From positions 1 to 43,150 of the forward strand of contig PWWL01000308.1 in the NCBI GenBank assembly GCA_003561515.1: 43,150 nucleotides of DNA, written 5' to 3'. The translations under genes and the position numbers were made by a program. Source of the stretch: Balneolaceae bacterium (GTDB taxonomy: Bacteria; Bacteroidota; Rhodothermia; Balneolales; Balneolaceae). The notes beneath the pieces were generated by a model that made no database searches, had not been told where the DNA came from, and was given only the letters and a program-made list of their open reading frames with translations. The number at the start of each line of letters is the position of its first letter. Positions within the stretch are counted from its first letter, which is position 1. Below are positions 26,574 to 35,842 of this stretch, in pieces.

Positions 26574-28469
26574 ATGAAAAACGCTACAATGACCGGTGCT
26601 GCGGCACTTTTTCTATGTTTATCCCTCTTTGTTCCCCAGCCGGCCGATGCCCAGCGCGCCGGGTACTGGCAGCAGGAAGTGGAGTATGTGATGGAGATCG
26701 ACATGGACGTGGAGACCAACCGCTTTACCGGATTTCAGGAGCTTACCTATCACAATAATTCTCCAGATACGCTGAACCGGGTTTTTTATCATCTTTTTTT
26801 TAATGCATTCCAGCCCAACAGCATGATGGACAAACGCTCGCGAACCATCGCCGACCCCGACAGCCGCGTGCGCGACCGCATTTACCACTACGATGAAACC
26901 GAGATCGGCTACCAGAAAATTGACCGGCTTAAGCAAAACGGAACGGAGGTCGATTTTACCGTGAAAGGAACCATCATGGAAGTTCACCTGCATGAACCGA
27001 TTGCACCGGGCGAGAAGGTGGTTTTTGAAATGGACTTCAATGCACAGGTGCCTCTACAGACCCGCCGCTCGGGCCGCGACAACGCCGAGGGAATCCGGTT
27101 TTCGATGGCGCAGTGGTATCCCAAAATTGCCGCGTACGATGAGATGGGCTGGCACGCCAATCCCTATATCGGCCGGGAGTTCTATGCACCGTTTGGCACG
27201 TTCGATATCAAAATTCACATCGACCGTAGCTATGTGGTGGCTTCAGGCTCTATCCTGCAAAACCCGGAGGAAGTTGGCTACGGATATGAAACGCCCGACA
27301 TGCAGGTGCAGCGTCCGAACGGCGACAAGCTTACCTGGCACTTCCGCGCCGAGAACGTGCATGATGTGATGTGGGCAGCCGATCCCGACTATACTCATGT
27401 TACAGCACAGGTGCCGGGTGGTCCGCTGCTGCGGTTTTTTTACCAGACCGATCCCGTGGCACAAAATGCGCCTGAAGAGCGTCAGGGTCAACTCTTGGCA
27501 AACTGGGAGGCACTGCCCGAATACACCATCAATGCGTTTCAGTACATGAATGAGCACTATGGTGAATATCCGTACGATGAATATATCGTGATACAGGGAG
27601 GCGATGGTGGCATGGAGTACACCATGGGCACGCTCATCACCGGGAACCGGAATCTGCGTAGCCTGGTTGGCGTAACCGTGCACGAGCTGATCCACGCCTG
27701 GTATGAGGGTGTACTTGCCAACAATGAAGTGTACGACCAGTGGATTGACGAAGGCTTCACCGTGTACGCTTCGGCTTTTGTGATGAACCACATTTTTGAA
27801 GACGGCGTCGACGACCCGATGCTTCCCCGCTACAACAGCTACTACCAGGTGGTGAACGCCGGTATTGAGGAACCGATGCACAAGCACTCCGACCACTACA
27901 TCACAAATACCGCTTACGGAATGGCCTCCTACACCAAGGGCGCCATTTTCCTGCACCAGCTGGGATACATTATCGGGGATGATGTTCTGCAGCGTGTACT
28001 TCTGCAATTCTACAACGAATGGAAATTCAAACACCCGAACGGGCAAGATTTTATCCGCATCGCCGAGCGGGAGAGCGGTATTGACCTGAAATGGTATTAC
28101 GAGTACTGGGTCACCACCACCAAAACCATAGACTACGGCATTTCGGATATTGCTGACAACGGCAGCGGTACACTCGTAACCCTGGAGCGTATCGGGCACA
28201 TGCCAATGCCCATTGACCTGGAAGTTGAATTCACCGACGGTTCCGTGGTTCACTACTACATACCGATGAGAATTATGTGGGGCCAGAAGGAAAATGAATT
28301 CTCAGGCATCGAACGCGTCGTTTCTGACGACTGGCCGTGGGTGTTTCCGGAATATGAACTGTCGATAGACCGGCCGAAGAGTGAAATCAAGCGGATAGAA
28401 ATAGATCCGACGCGAAGAATGGCGGATATCGACCGAGACAATAACGTGTGGGAACATCCCGGTTCCTAA
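26574..28469 (+). CDS. M1 family metallopeptidase (exported)
   Basis: Signal peptide, VTVHELIHAWYEG..., NNEVYDQWIDEGFTVY (HExxH-like plus downstream E), GGDGGMEYTMGTLI. Confidence 0.88.
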   Translation: MKNATMTGAAALFLCLSLFVPQPADAQRAGYWQQEVEYVMEIDMDVETNRFTGFQELTYHNNSPDTLNRVFYHLFFNAFQPNSMMDKRSRTIADPDSRVRDRIYHYDETEIGYQKIDRLKQNGTEVDFTVKGTIMEVHLHEPIAPGEKVVFEMDFNAQVPLQTRRSGRDNAEGIRFSMAQWYPKIAAYDEMGWHANPYIGREFYAPFGTFDIKIHIDRSYVVASGSILQNPEEVGYGYETPDMQVQRPNGDKLTWHFRAENVHDVMWAADPDYTHVTAQVPGGPLLRFFYQTDPVAQNAPEERQGQLLANWEALPEYTINAFQYMNEHYGEYPYDEYIVIQGGDGGMEYTMGTLITGNRNLRSLVGVTVHELIHAWYEGVLANNEVYDQWIDEGFTVYASAFVMNHIFEDGVDDPMLPRYNSYYQVVNAGIEEPMHKHSDHYITNTAYGMASYTKGAIFLHQLGYIIGDDVLQRVLLQFYNEWKFKHPNGQDFIRIAERESGIDLKWYYEYWVTTTKTIDYGISDIADNGSGTLVTLERIGHMPMPIDLEVEFTDGSVVHYYIPMRIMWGQKENEFSGIERVVSDDWPWVFPEYELSIDRPKSEIKRIEIDPTRRMADIDRDNNVWEHPGS

Positions 28470-28524
28470 CATTCAAACACAATGATTTTCTCATGTGTAA
28501 GAGATTAATTATGGGCTATAACTC

Positions 28525-28580
28525 CCCTCCTTTTCAAGTCTCTTTTGGTCTCGAGACTTTGGGTGAAGAACCAGGAGAGG
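28525..28580. repeat. Intergenic hairpin repeat, copy B
   Basis: CCCTCCTTTTC-AAGTCT-CTTTTGGTCTCG-AGACTT-TGGGTGAAGAACCAGGAGAGG. Confidence 0.75.
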
Positions 28581-28652
28581 TGATGAAGTAATTATTTAGT
28601 GTTAAATTTCAAAATCTTACTCATTCTCTGATTTTGTAACCACCCCTAAATC

Positions 28653-28676
28653 CCCTCCTTAAAAAGGAGGGCTTTT
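28653..28676 (+). terminator. Intrinsic terminator-like hairpin
   Basis: CCCTCCTT-AAA-AAGGAGGG followed by CTTTT. Confidence 0.75.
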
Positions 28677-28776
28677 ATTCCATATCAATTCAAAGATTTT
28701 ATCTCGAACTCATATTAAATTACGATTCGGTTGTATCAGCGCCGGCCAATAACCTCTTTCACAGATTTTAAAAAAC

Positions 28777-29946
28777 ATGTCTGCCAACAAGTCTCACGAT
28801 TACGCTCAACGATCCGTCGAAGCTCATAAAAAGTATGGCGGTAAAGTTGCCATCATCTCCAAGATGCCTCTTGAAGGAATTGATGATTTGAGTATTGCCT
28901 ACACACCCGGAGTGGCCCAGCCCTGCCTCGACATTGCCGAAAACAAAGAGCGCGCCTACGACTACACCAGCAAGCAGAATACCGTTGCCGTAGTGAGCGA
29001 CGGTTCAGCGGTACTCGGCCTTGGAAATATCGGCCCGGAAGCATCGCTGCCCGTAATGGAAGGAAAGGCAGTGCTATTCAAAAAATTTGCTGATGTCGAC
29101 GCCGTACCCATCGTTCTCGATACACAGGACACCGAAGAGATTATCCGCACGGTAAAGATGATCGCCCCCACATTCGGAGGAATCAACCTCGAGGATATTT
29201 CTGCCCCCCGCTGTTTTGAAATTGAAAAGCGACTGAAGGAGGACCTGAATATCCCGGTGATGCACGACGACCAGCACGGTACCGCCGTAGTAACCCTGGC
29301 CGGCATCATCAACGCCCTCAAGGTTACCGGAAAATCATTTAAGCAGCTAAAGGTGGTGATCAACGGCGCGGGTGCGGCGGGAATGGCCATCATCTATCTG
29401 CTGCGCGAGATGGGCGTGAAACTGATTGTAATGTGCGACAGCCGGGGCATCATTCACAAAGAGCGCGGCGACCTCCCCCCGGCTAAGCAGGAGGTGGCCT
29501 CCATTACAAACGAGCAAAATCTGGAGGGTAGCCTGAAGGATGCCGTAAAGGATACCGATGTGTTTATCGGGGTTTCTGTTCCCGGCGTGCTTACCCCCGA
29601 CATGGTTCGCTCGATGAACGACAACCCGATCATTTTTGCGATGTCGAATCCTACCCCGGAAATCATGCCTGCAGAAGCCATACAGGCCGGGGCCAGAATC
29701 ATCGCCACCGGGCGCTCCGACTTCCCGAACCAGATCAACAACGTACTTGCCTTTCCCGGAATCTTTCGCGGCCTGCTGGATGCCCGCTCTGCAAAACTAA
29801 CCAACGAAATGTACATTGCCGCAGCCTACGCCATTGCAGGGCAGGTAAAGGAACCAAATGAGGACAAGATCATACCGGGGCCTTTCGATGAAGGGGTTGC
29901 CATGGCCGTTGCAGCTGCGGTGAGGAAGAAAGCGGTGGGGGCATGA
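28777..29946 (+). CDS. Malic enzyme (decarboxylating malate dehydrogenase)
   Basis: YTPGVAQPCLDIAENKERAYDYTSKQNTVAVVSDGSAVLGLGNIGPEASLPVMEGK, DDQHGTAVVTLAGIINAL, NGAGAAGMAI. Confidence 0.95.
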   Translation: MSANKSHDYAQRSVEAHKKYGGKVAIISKMPLEGIDDLSIAYTPGVAQPCLDIAENKERAYDYTSKQNTVAVVSDGSAVLGLGNIGPEASLPVMEGKAVLFKKFADVDAVPIVLDTQDTEEIIRTVKMIAPTFGGINLEDISAPRCFEIEKRLKEDLNIPVMHDDQHGTAVVTLAGIINALKVTGKSFKQLKVVINGAGAAGMAIIYLLREMGVKLIVMCDSRGIIHKERGDLPPAKQEVASITNEQNLEGSLKDAVKDTDVFIGVSVPGVLTPDMVRSMNDNPIIFAMSNPTPEIMPAEAIQAGARIIATGRSDFPNQINNVLAFPGIFRGLLDARSAKLTNEMYIAAAYAIAGQVKEPNEDKIIPGPFDEGVAMAVAAAVRKKAVGA

Positions 29947-30060
29947 GACTGATTCTGTCAGGCCTGACCTGATCATTCCTGAACAACCCTGAACCCCCTC
30001 AGTGGCAGGGGCATTGCCGGAATGACACCCTATTATTCCGAACTCACATTTCTGTAGTCT

Positions 30061-32379
30061 TTATTTATACGTTCGCACCCGTACATCATTAATAACGCCA
30101 TTCCAATTGAGGCCGAATGCGAAATCATATGCATTGCCCTGCGAATCAACATGCGGCTTCATATCCCGGGGCGTATCCTCATACTGCTCTTCCACGGTTC
30201 TCATTGAGGCAGGCATCTGGAACGGCAGCAGCCCTTCGGGTTCAAACTCACCGGAAATGATTTCCAGCAACGCCTGGTCTTGTATTCCGCTGTGAATTAA
30301 TATGGATGACGCATCCTGCTCAAACTCGTGAAATACCATTGGGTTCGAAACCCGAATCGTGACAATAACCGGCTTCTCTCCCATCGCCGCCCTGGTTTCA
30401 TTCACCATTTGTAAATCGAAGCTGTTCGTAGAGGTAACGGTTTTACCGCGATAGCTTCGATTGGTGAAATCTTCAAACGGACTTCCCCCGGCAATACTTT
30501 CCTCACGGGCATGCTCTGCAGTATAGTCGCTATATTGAAGACTGATCGGAACGTAGCCGTTGCCGCCCGCTTCAACATCCGAACGAAGATAACCGTTGCC
30601 ACCCTTCGGGCTTTCTATGGCAACGATGGCAAAATCGGCCTCTTCCGGTGTTTCTACCACCTCGAAGTAACTTTCCACAATTTCAGGACTCATGAGGTAC
30701 TCCCATCGCTCCGGTGTTTCATTGCCAAACCAATCGCGTCCGGCGGGAATGTATCGCTCCGGCATGTACACCTTAAGCCGTTCCCGAATAGGAAGTGCGT
30801 TCTCACTGTTTTTCAGCATCACTACCGATCGAAGCTGGGCTTCATATCCTTCTTTCATAAAATCTGGATTCCCGACCGTTTCAATGGTATAGTTCACATC
30901 CACATAGGGATTTTCGAACAGACCGGTGTAGAAAATGTTTCGAAGCAACCGCACAGCAGAGGTCTCAAACCGCTCGCGCATATAGTCTTCGCCAAACTCC
31001 TCCACTCCCATCCGGTAAGCTTCCAATACCGGTCCCATTTCATTGTTGCCGCCGAACTGGTCGATTCCCGCTTTAATCGCTTTGTAGTGCCGTTCGGCTA
31101 CAGTGAGGTGTTCAACTCCCCATGGTTTGCCGCTGAACTGATCCACGGCAGCCACATCAGCCGTAATGAGCCAATCGGAGCATACCACACCGTCATATCC
31201 GTACTTCTCGCGGAGCAAATCAGTGATAATATATTTACTGAAGGCATTGCCTACGTTTTCTCCATACAAGGTATCCTGATCGAACGAAATCGTATAATAG
31301 GGCATCACGGCAGAGGCCATTCCGGTTTCACCATCCAGTTTAAAGGCTCCCTCGGTGAATGGCTTAAGGTGATCCTCAAGGTTATTGCCCGGATAGACTG
31401 CGTAAGAACCGTAACCGTAGTGGGCATCGCGTCCGCCTTCCTGAGCCCCGCCTCCGGGCCAGTGTTTCACCATGGCGTTCACGCTTTGGAAACCCCAGCC
31501 GCCTTCAATCACATATTCGGAAGGTGAATACTGAAAGCCATCCACGTAGGCTCGGGCCATGTCTGCTGCAAGAGCCGGGTCCTCACCCATTGTACCGTCG
31601 AACCGGCTCCATCGCGGTTCGGTTGCCAAATCAATCTGTGGTGAGAGCGCAGTGGCAATTCCCAAAGCACGGTATTCAATCGAAGCCACTTCGCCAAATC
31701 TTCGCATCAGGGCCGGATCAAATGTTGCTGCAATACCTAGTGTACCCGGCCACATGGAGATGTCGCCGCCGGCGCCCGCATTGAATTCAGCATACGAGTC
31801 GCTCCCGTGACGCGGATCTGAACTCGTATTCGACGGAATGCCAAGACCAAGTCCCTCCACATGAGCCTGCATGGTATTATTCCACCGCGCTGCAACCTCC
31901 GGAGATTCCACACTGGTGATGAGCACATGCCGTACGTTGTCATCCGTTAAAAACGTGATCTGCTGATCGGTGAGATCCCACGGATTTGCATCGCTCTCAT
32001 TGTAAGGCAATCCGCCGTACAATCCGGGCTGACCGAACCCTCCGCTTCCCGCCGGTATGGCCTGGTGACCGCTGTAGAGCATGAGTCCGGCAATTTTCTC
32101 GATGCTCATTCGTGATGCCAGGTCGCGGGCGCGCTCCTCAACCGGAAGCCGCCAGTCCTCGTAGGGATCGAGCTCCCCGTTTTGGTTGAGGTCTTTGAAT
32201 GCAAGGCCATCAGTTTCCAAAATGTCTACTCCCGATTCCGAAGAGTAGCCGAGTGTGGGACCGTTGCGATGTTCCACAAACAGGAGATCGCCTTCCGCCC
32301 TTTGTTCCCATTCAGGGCCTGAACAGGCGCCTGATGCAATCATCACCAGAATTAAAAAGAGTATGTTTATTGCTTTCAT
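30061..32379 (-). CDS. Glycoside hydrolase family 3 lipoprotein
   Basis: Start trimmed to MKAINILFLILVMIASGACSGPEW; LASRMSIEKIAGLM, KHWPGGGAQEGGRDAHY, GVVCSDWLI (SDW nucleophile motif). Confidence 0.93.
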   Translation of the reverse strand: MKAINILFLILVMIASGACSGPEWEQRAEGDLLFVEHRNGPTLGYSSESGVDILETDGLAFKDLNQNGELDPYEDWRLPVEERARDLASRMSIEKIAGLMLYSGHQAIPAGSGGFGQPGLYGGLPYNESDANPWDLTDQQITFLTDDNVRHVLITSVESPEVAARWNNTMQAHVEGLGLGIPSNTSSDPRHGSDSYAEFNAGAGGDISMWPGTLGIAATFDPALMRRFGEVASIEYRALGIATALSPQIDLATEPRWSRFDGTMGEDPALAADMARAYVDGFQYSPSEYVIEGGWGFQSVNAMVKHWPGGGAQEGGRDAHYGYGSYAVYPGNNLEDHLKPFTEGAFKLDGETGMASAVMPYYTISFDQDTLYGENVGNAFSKYIITDLLREKYGYDGVVCSDWLITADVAAVDQFSGKPWGVEHLTVAERHYKAIKAGIDQFGGNNEMGPVLEAYRMGVEEFGEDYMRERFETSAVRLLRNIFYTGLFENPYVDVNYTIETVGNPDFMKEGYEAQLRSVVMLKNSENALPIRERLKVYMPERYIPAGRDWFGNETPERWEYLMSPEIVESYFEVVETPEEADFAIVAIESPKGGNGYLRSDVEAGGNGYVPISLQYSDYTAEHAREESIAGGSPFEDFTNRSYRGKTVTSTNSFDLQMVNETRAAMGEKPVIVTIRVSNPMVFHEFEQDASSILIHSGIQDQALLEIISGEFEPEGLLPFQMPASMRTVEEQYEDTPRDMKPHVDSQGNAYDFAFGLNWNGVINDVRVRTYK

Positions 32380-32477
32380 AATAGATTGTTTTAATAATAG
32401 AATGTTTATGGCGCTAAGTTGAATCTTTTTTAACCCGAGTTTGGCATAAGATCTTTTATTTTGGTAACGAATAAGTA

Positions 32478-32664
32478 CCCTCCTTTTCAAGGAGTATGTA
32501 TTTAGCGCGTGAAAAGTGACCTTGAAGCGTTACCGGTGCTTTTCCGGGATCCTTCAAGCGTCGCATCGTCGCAAAAGAACGCTTCAAGGAGCTTACGCAC
32601 ACTTGAAGGTTCATTTTGCACTAAACACATACACGAAGGAGGGCCCCGATTTCTCGGGGTTTTT
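32478..32664. other. Multi-stem foldback element with terminator-like plus-strand end
   Basis: Outer arms CCCTCCTT/AAGGAGGG, an imperfect GTATGTnTTTAGyGC arm pair, perfect 12-bp CCTTGAAGCGTT (32520-32531)/AACGCTTCAAGG (32578-32589), ending CCCCGA-TTTC-TCGGGG-TTTTT. Confidence 0.7.
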
Positions 32665-32688
32665 CCAAATTCTTATCTCGAGCTCATC

Positions 32689-33861
32689 TCATTTAAAAAG
32701 CCTTGGTACAAAAACGGTCATATACTCCCGCCAGTTTTTCCAGGTATGGCCGCCCGCCGTTTCAACGTATTCGTATGGCATGCCGAGTTCATCCAGTTTC
32801 TGGCGATAGTTCACAACCTGGTTGTACAGAAAGTCGGTTTCACCGATTGCAATCCAGTAAAGTTCGAATCCATTCTCGTTTTGCCTCTTAAGGGTTCCAT
32901 CAAACTGTTCATACACGGCTGAAGTTGCATTTTCATTCGGAAATACGGCTGGAGAGAAAAGTCCGACATAATCAAACGTATCTGGATGATACCGGGAAAT
33001 GTGTAACGAGTGGAAACCACCCATTGACAGGCCGGCAATAGCCCGGTCCTCTTTGTTGGATTTCACCCGGTAGTTATCTTCAACAAACCGGATGATGTCG
33101 GGAAAAGTCTCTTCCTTCATTCCATCCATCGTATTGGAAAGCTGCATGGTGGGCTGAAAAAGTCCGCGGGTCGATTCACCCGGAGCTGCCTGCTGCGAAA
33201 CATTGCCGTTTGGCATTACTACGATCATCGGCCTGGCTTTGCCCTGTGCAATCAGGTTGTCCATTATCTGAGCGGTACGGCCAAGCGAAATCCACGCTTC
33301 CTCGTCCCCTCCCATTCCGTGCAGCAGATAGAGCACGGGATATTGCTCCGATCCATTCTCATAACCGGGCGGTGTATATATGGTGATGCGCCGTTCTTTA
33401 TCGAGTCCCGGAGAATGATACCAGCGCTTTGCCACGGTTCCGTGCGGCACATCCTGCACCTTGTAGAAATCACCCTGACCACCTTCCACTATAAACATAT
33501 TGAAGATGGAAGCTACATCACGAACCACGTGTACATTCCCGGGATCGTTCACGCGAAGGCTGTCAACCAGGAAAAAGTATGTATAAAGATCCGACTCCAT
33601 CACAGATGTGGTGTATGTCCAGACACCGTCATCATCCTTTTTCATGGCTGCGGTGCCGGGGCTGAATCCTTCCCATGGCATCCAGTCACCCGACAGAAGA
33701 ACCTCACCTGCTTCCGGTGCCGGCAACCGGAAGGTTACGGTTTTGTCATCGTGAATTTCGGGAGAAACGACCTGCCCTCCCCCTCCGAGGGCCTGCTGTG
33801 CAGTAAGTTGTGGAGGGATGGCTATAATAAACAAGGCAGTCAATATTTTTTTCATGATCAT
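32689..33861 (-). CDS. Esterase D/feruloyl-esterase-like protein with N-terminal E-set (CBM48-like) domain
   Basis: TFRLPAPEAGEVLLSGDWMPWEG, YHSPGLDKERRITIYTPPGYENGSEQYPVLYLLHGMGGDEEAWISLGR, AIAGLSMGGFHSLHI. Confidence 0.9.
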   Translation of the reverse strand: MIMKKILTALFIIAIPPQLTAQQALGGGGQVVSPEIHDDKTVTFRLPAPEAGEVLLSGDWMPWEGFSPGTAAMKKDDDGVWTYTTSVMESDLYTYFFLVDSLRVNDPGNVHVVRDVASIFNMFIVEGGQGDFYKVQDVPHGTVAKRWYHSPGLDKERRITIYTPPGYENGSEQYPVLYLLHGMGGDEEAWISLGRTAQIMDNLIAQGKARPMIVVMPNGNVSQQAAPGESTRGLFQPTMQLSNTMDGMKEETFPDIIRFVEDNYRVKSNKEDRAIAGLSMGGFHSLHISRYHPDTFDYVGLFSPAVFPNENATSAVYEQFDGTLKRQNENGFELYWIAIGETDFLYNQVVNYRQKLDELGMPYEYVETAGGHTWKNWREYMTVFVPRLFK

Positions 33862-33907
33862 GTGATTGATTCAGGCACTTCTCACTTTCTTTTCAGTGCT
33901 AAAAGCT

Positions 33908-33932
33908 TTATTGTTACATAATGTAACAATAA
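33908..33932. promoter_or_regulatory. Perfect palindrome between the divergent esterase and NUDIX-regulator genes, candidate operator
   Basis: TTATTGTTACAT-A-ATGTAACAATAA: 12-bp perfect arms around one central base. Confidence 0.75.
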
Positions 33933-34041
33933 TAGCTGAATAAACTATCCATCACAAATTCATTATCATAAAAGCCAGGCAAGTTCCGCTTAAAACAGCA
34001 CACTCCTCAAGAAAAAACAAACAGTTAAAAAACCTTCAATC

Positions 34042-34773
34042 ATGAGCAACAAAGACGAACGAAATTCTATCTCTGAAGTTACCTGGGATGATTACATGCC
34101 GGGCATCTCTATAGATTGCGTGATCTTCGGATATCACAAAAAGGAGTTGAAAATCCTGGTTCTCGAATATAAAAAAAGCGGTATCTTTGCCCTGCCCGGC
34201 GGTTTTTTACGGAAAAATGAAGAACTGAAAGACGCCACTGAACGTGTACTTTTTGAACGCACCGGCTTGTCTGACATTTACCTGAATCAATTTCACACAT
34301 TCGGGTCTCTTAAACGCGCTGATACAAAACCTATGCAAAGCGTTTTGAAAAAGAATCAGGTACCGTTTGAGGAAAACCACTTCCTGTTGCAGCGGTTTGT
34401 CTCTGTCAGCTATTACGCCCTTGTTGATATTAAGCGGGTAGAACCGGTAGCCGACGAACTTTCCGACAGCTGCAAATGGTACGATACTGATACCCTTCCC
34501 CCGCTGATGCTTGACCACCGTGAAATTTTTGAAACAGCGCTGAAACACCTGCGCAACAATATCAACCGAAACGTAGTGGGGATGAATCTGCTGGATGAAT
34601 CTTTTACAATGGGTGAGCTGCAAAACCTGCATGAAACCATTCTCAGCGAAAAACTGAATCGTACCGGTTTTCACAGGAAGATGATGCTCTCCGGCCGGCT
34701 GAAACGCCTCGGAAAAAAGAAAACGGGCAAGGCCCACCGGTCGCCCTTTTTATACAAATTTTTGGATGCCTGA
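34042..34773 (+). CDS. NUDIX-domain transcriptional regulator (NrtR/AraR-like, C-terminal winged helix)
   Basis: GISIDCVIFGYHKKELKILVLEYKKSGIFALPGGFLRKNEELKDATERVLFERTGL (degenerate Nudix box), wHTH-like FTMGELQNLHETILSEKLNRTGFHRKML. Confidence 0.82.
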   Translation: MSNKDERNSISEVTWDDYMPGISIDCVIFGYHKKELKILVLEYKKSGIFALPGGFLRKNEELKDATERVLFERTGLSDIYLNQFHTFGSLKRADTKPMQSVLKKNQVPFEENHFLLQRFVSVSYYALVDIKRVEPVADELSDSCKWYDTDTLPPLMLDHREIFETALKHLRNNINRNVVGMNLLDESFTMGELQNLHETILSEKLNRTGFHRKMMLSGRLKRLGKKKTGKAHRSPFLYKFLDA

Positions 34774-34949
34774 AGGTTTTGTTTGCTGAATGTATTGCCC
34801 GGTGTGAATACAAGGGATGATTTGAACCAGTTCAGGGTTGAAAATCAACGTCCGCATACTTAGCACAATTATTTTGATTTTTGATCCATGGGATGCTCAA
34901 TGCCTGTTTTCTGATGGCTTGTTTGTCACTGTGTAAGAGAACTTATGCT

Positions 34950-35181
34950 ATGAAATCGACTCTTAAGCATTCCATTCTGACGGGAGAAGCCGCCACTTTG
35001 TTTACAGTCAAAATTTTGAAACGTCTGTCATCATTTAAAGGAATCAGACCTATCTGATTCTTACTCCTGTTTTTTAAATTCACCGAACGAAGAATTGATC
35101 ATTCCATGCCCTTTTGAAATCGATATAGCCTCTGCAGTGGCTGAGGAGGTGAGGAGGTTTACTGAAGAATCTAATTCTTAA
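34950..35181 (+). pseudogene. Possible small frameshifted gene
   Basis: MKSTLKHSILTGEAATLFTVKILKRLSSFKGIRPI-stop, then another frame ...LKESDLSDSYSCFLNSPNEELIIPCPFEIDIASAVAEEVRRFTEESNS-stop; a single 1-nt shift would join them. Confidence 0.35.
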
Positions 35182-35209
35182 CTTGCAGCTGACTCTGAGT
35201 TTTACATTA

Positions 35210-35243
35210 TTGCTACGGTTAAATAAACCTTCCCTTACCTTTG
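35210..35243 (+). promoter_or_regulatory. Bacteroidota-type promoter for the XRE-cupin regulator
   Basis: TTG (35210-35212), 23-nt spacer, TACCTTTG (35236-35243), 16 nt before ATG 35260. Confidence 0.5.
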
Positions 35244-35259
35244 CCTCTATTTAATTTTG

Positions 35260-35829
35260 ATGGAATCATATCTTATTGGAATTGGAAAAAAAATCCGGAA
35301 AATCAGAAAAGAAAAAAATCTCTATGCTAGTGAAATTGCAAGACGCGCCGATGTTAGCAATGGACTTATTTCAAGAATAGAAAACGGGCGAACCATTCCT
35401 TCTTTGCCAGTTCTGTTTGCCATTATTCAGGCTCTTGAGGTTGACCCGAGTGATTTTTTTAAAAGCATCAGCCCCAACGGCTTCTTCAAATACCTTGTTG
35501 TGAGGGCTGATGAACATGAATTAATCGAAAAAGAAGATGATGCAACAGGATTCCGGTACGAATTGATTATGACAAGGGAATTAAAAAGCATTGGAACAGA
35601 ATTTGTGATGCTTACTCTGGAACCAGGATGTACAAGAGAAACTGTTGAGACAGACGCTTACGAGTACAAGTATATTCTGAATGGAAGATGTATATATGAA
35701 ATTGATGGAGAATCGGTTGAACTTGGAAAAGGAGACTCCATTTTTTTTAATGGCAGGCTCCCGCACGTACCCAAAAATCCTTTTGATAAACCGGCCAGTA
35801 TGCTGGTAATCTATCTTTACACCGATTGA
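35260..35829 (+). CDS. XRE-family transcriptional regulator with C-terminal cupin domain
   Basis: IGKKIRKIRKEKNLYASEIARRADVSNGLISRIENGRTIPSLPVLFAI; cupin YKYILNGRCIYEIDGESVELGKGDSIFFNGRLPHVPKN. ATG 35260 preferred to the called TTG at 35257. Confidence 0.92.
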   Translation: MESYLIGIGKKIRKIRKEKNLYASEIARRADVSNGLISRIENGRTIPSLPVLFAIIQALEVDPSDFFKSISPNGFFKYLVVRADEHELIEKEDDATGFRYELIMTRELKSIGTEFVMLTLEPGCTRETVETDAYEYKYILNGRCIYEIDGESVELGKGDSIFFNGRLPHVPKNPFDKPASMLVIYLYTD

Positions 35830-35842
35830 GCTCCTTAATAGC

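Noticed and set aside
27243-28253. 336-aa minus-strand ORF
   Set aside because: Fully antisense to the M1 peptidase, no domain-like motifs; typical shadow ORF.
30511-31527. 338-aa plus-strand ORF
   Set aside because: Antisense to the well-supported GH3 gene; sequence has no recognisable family features.
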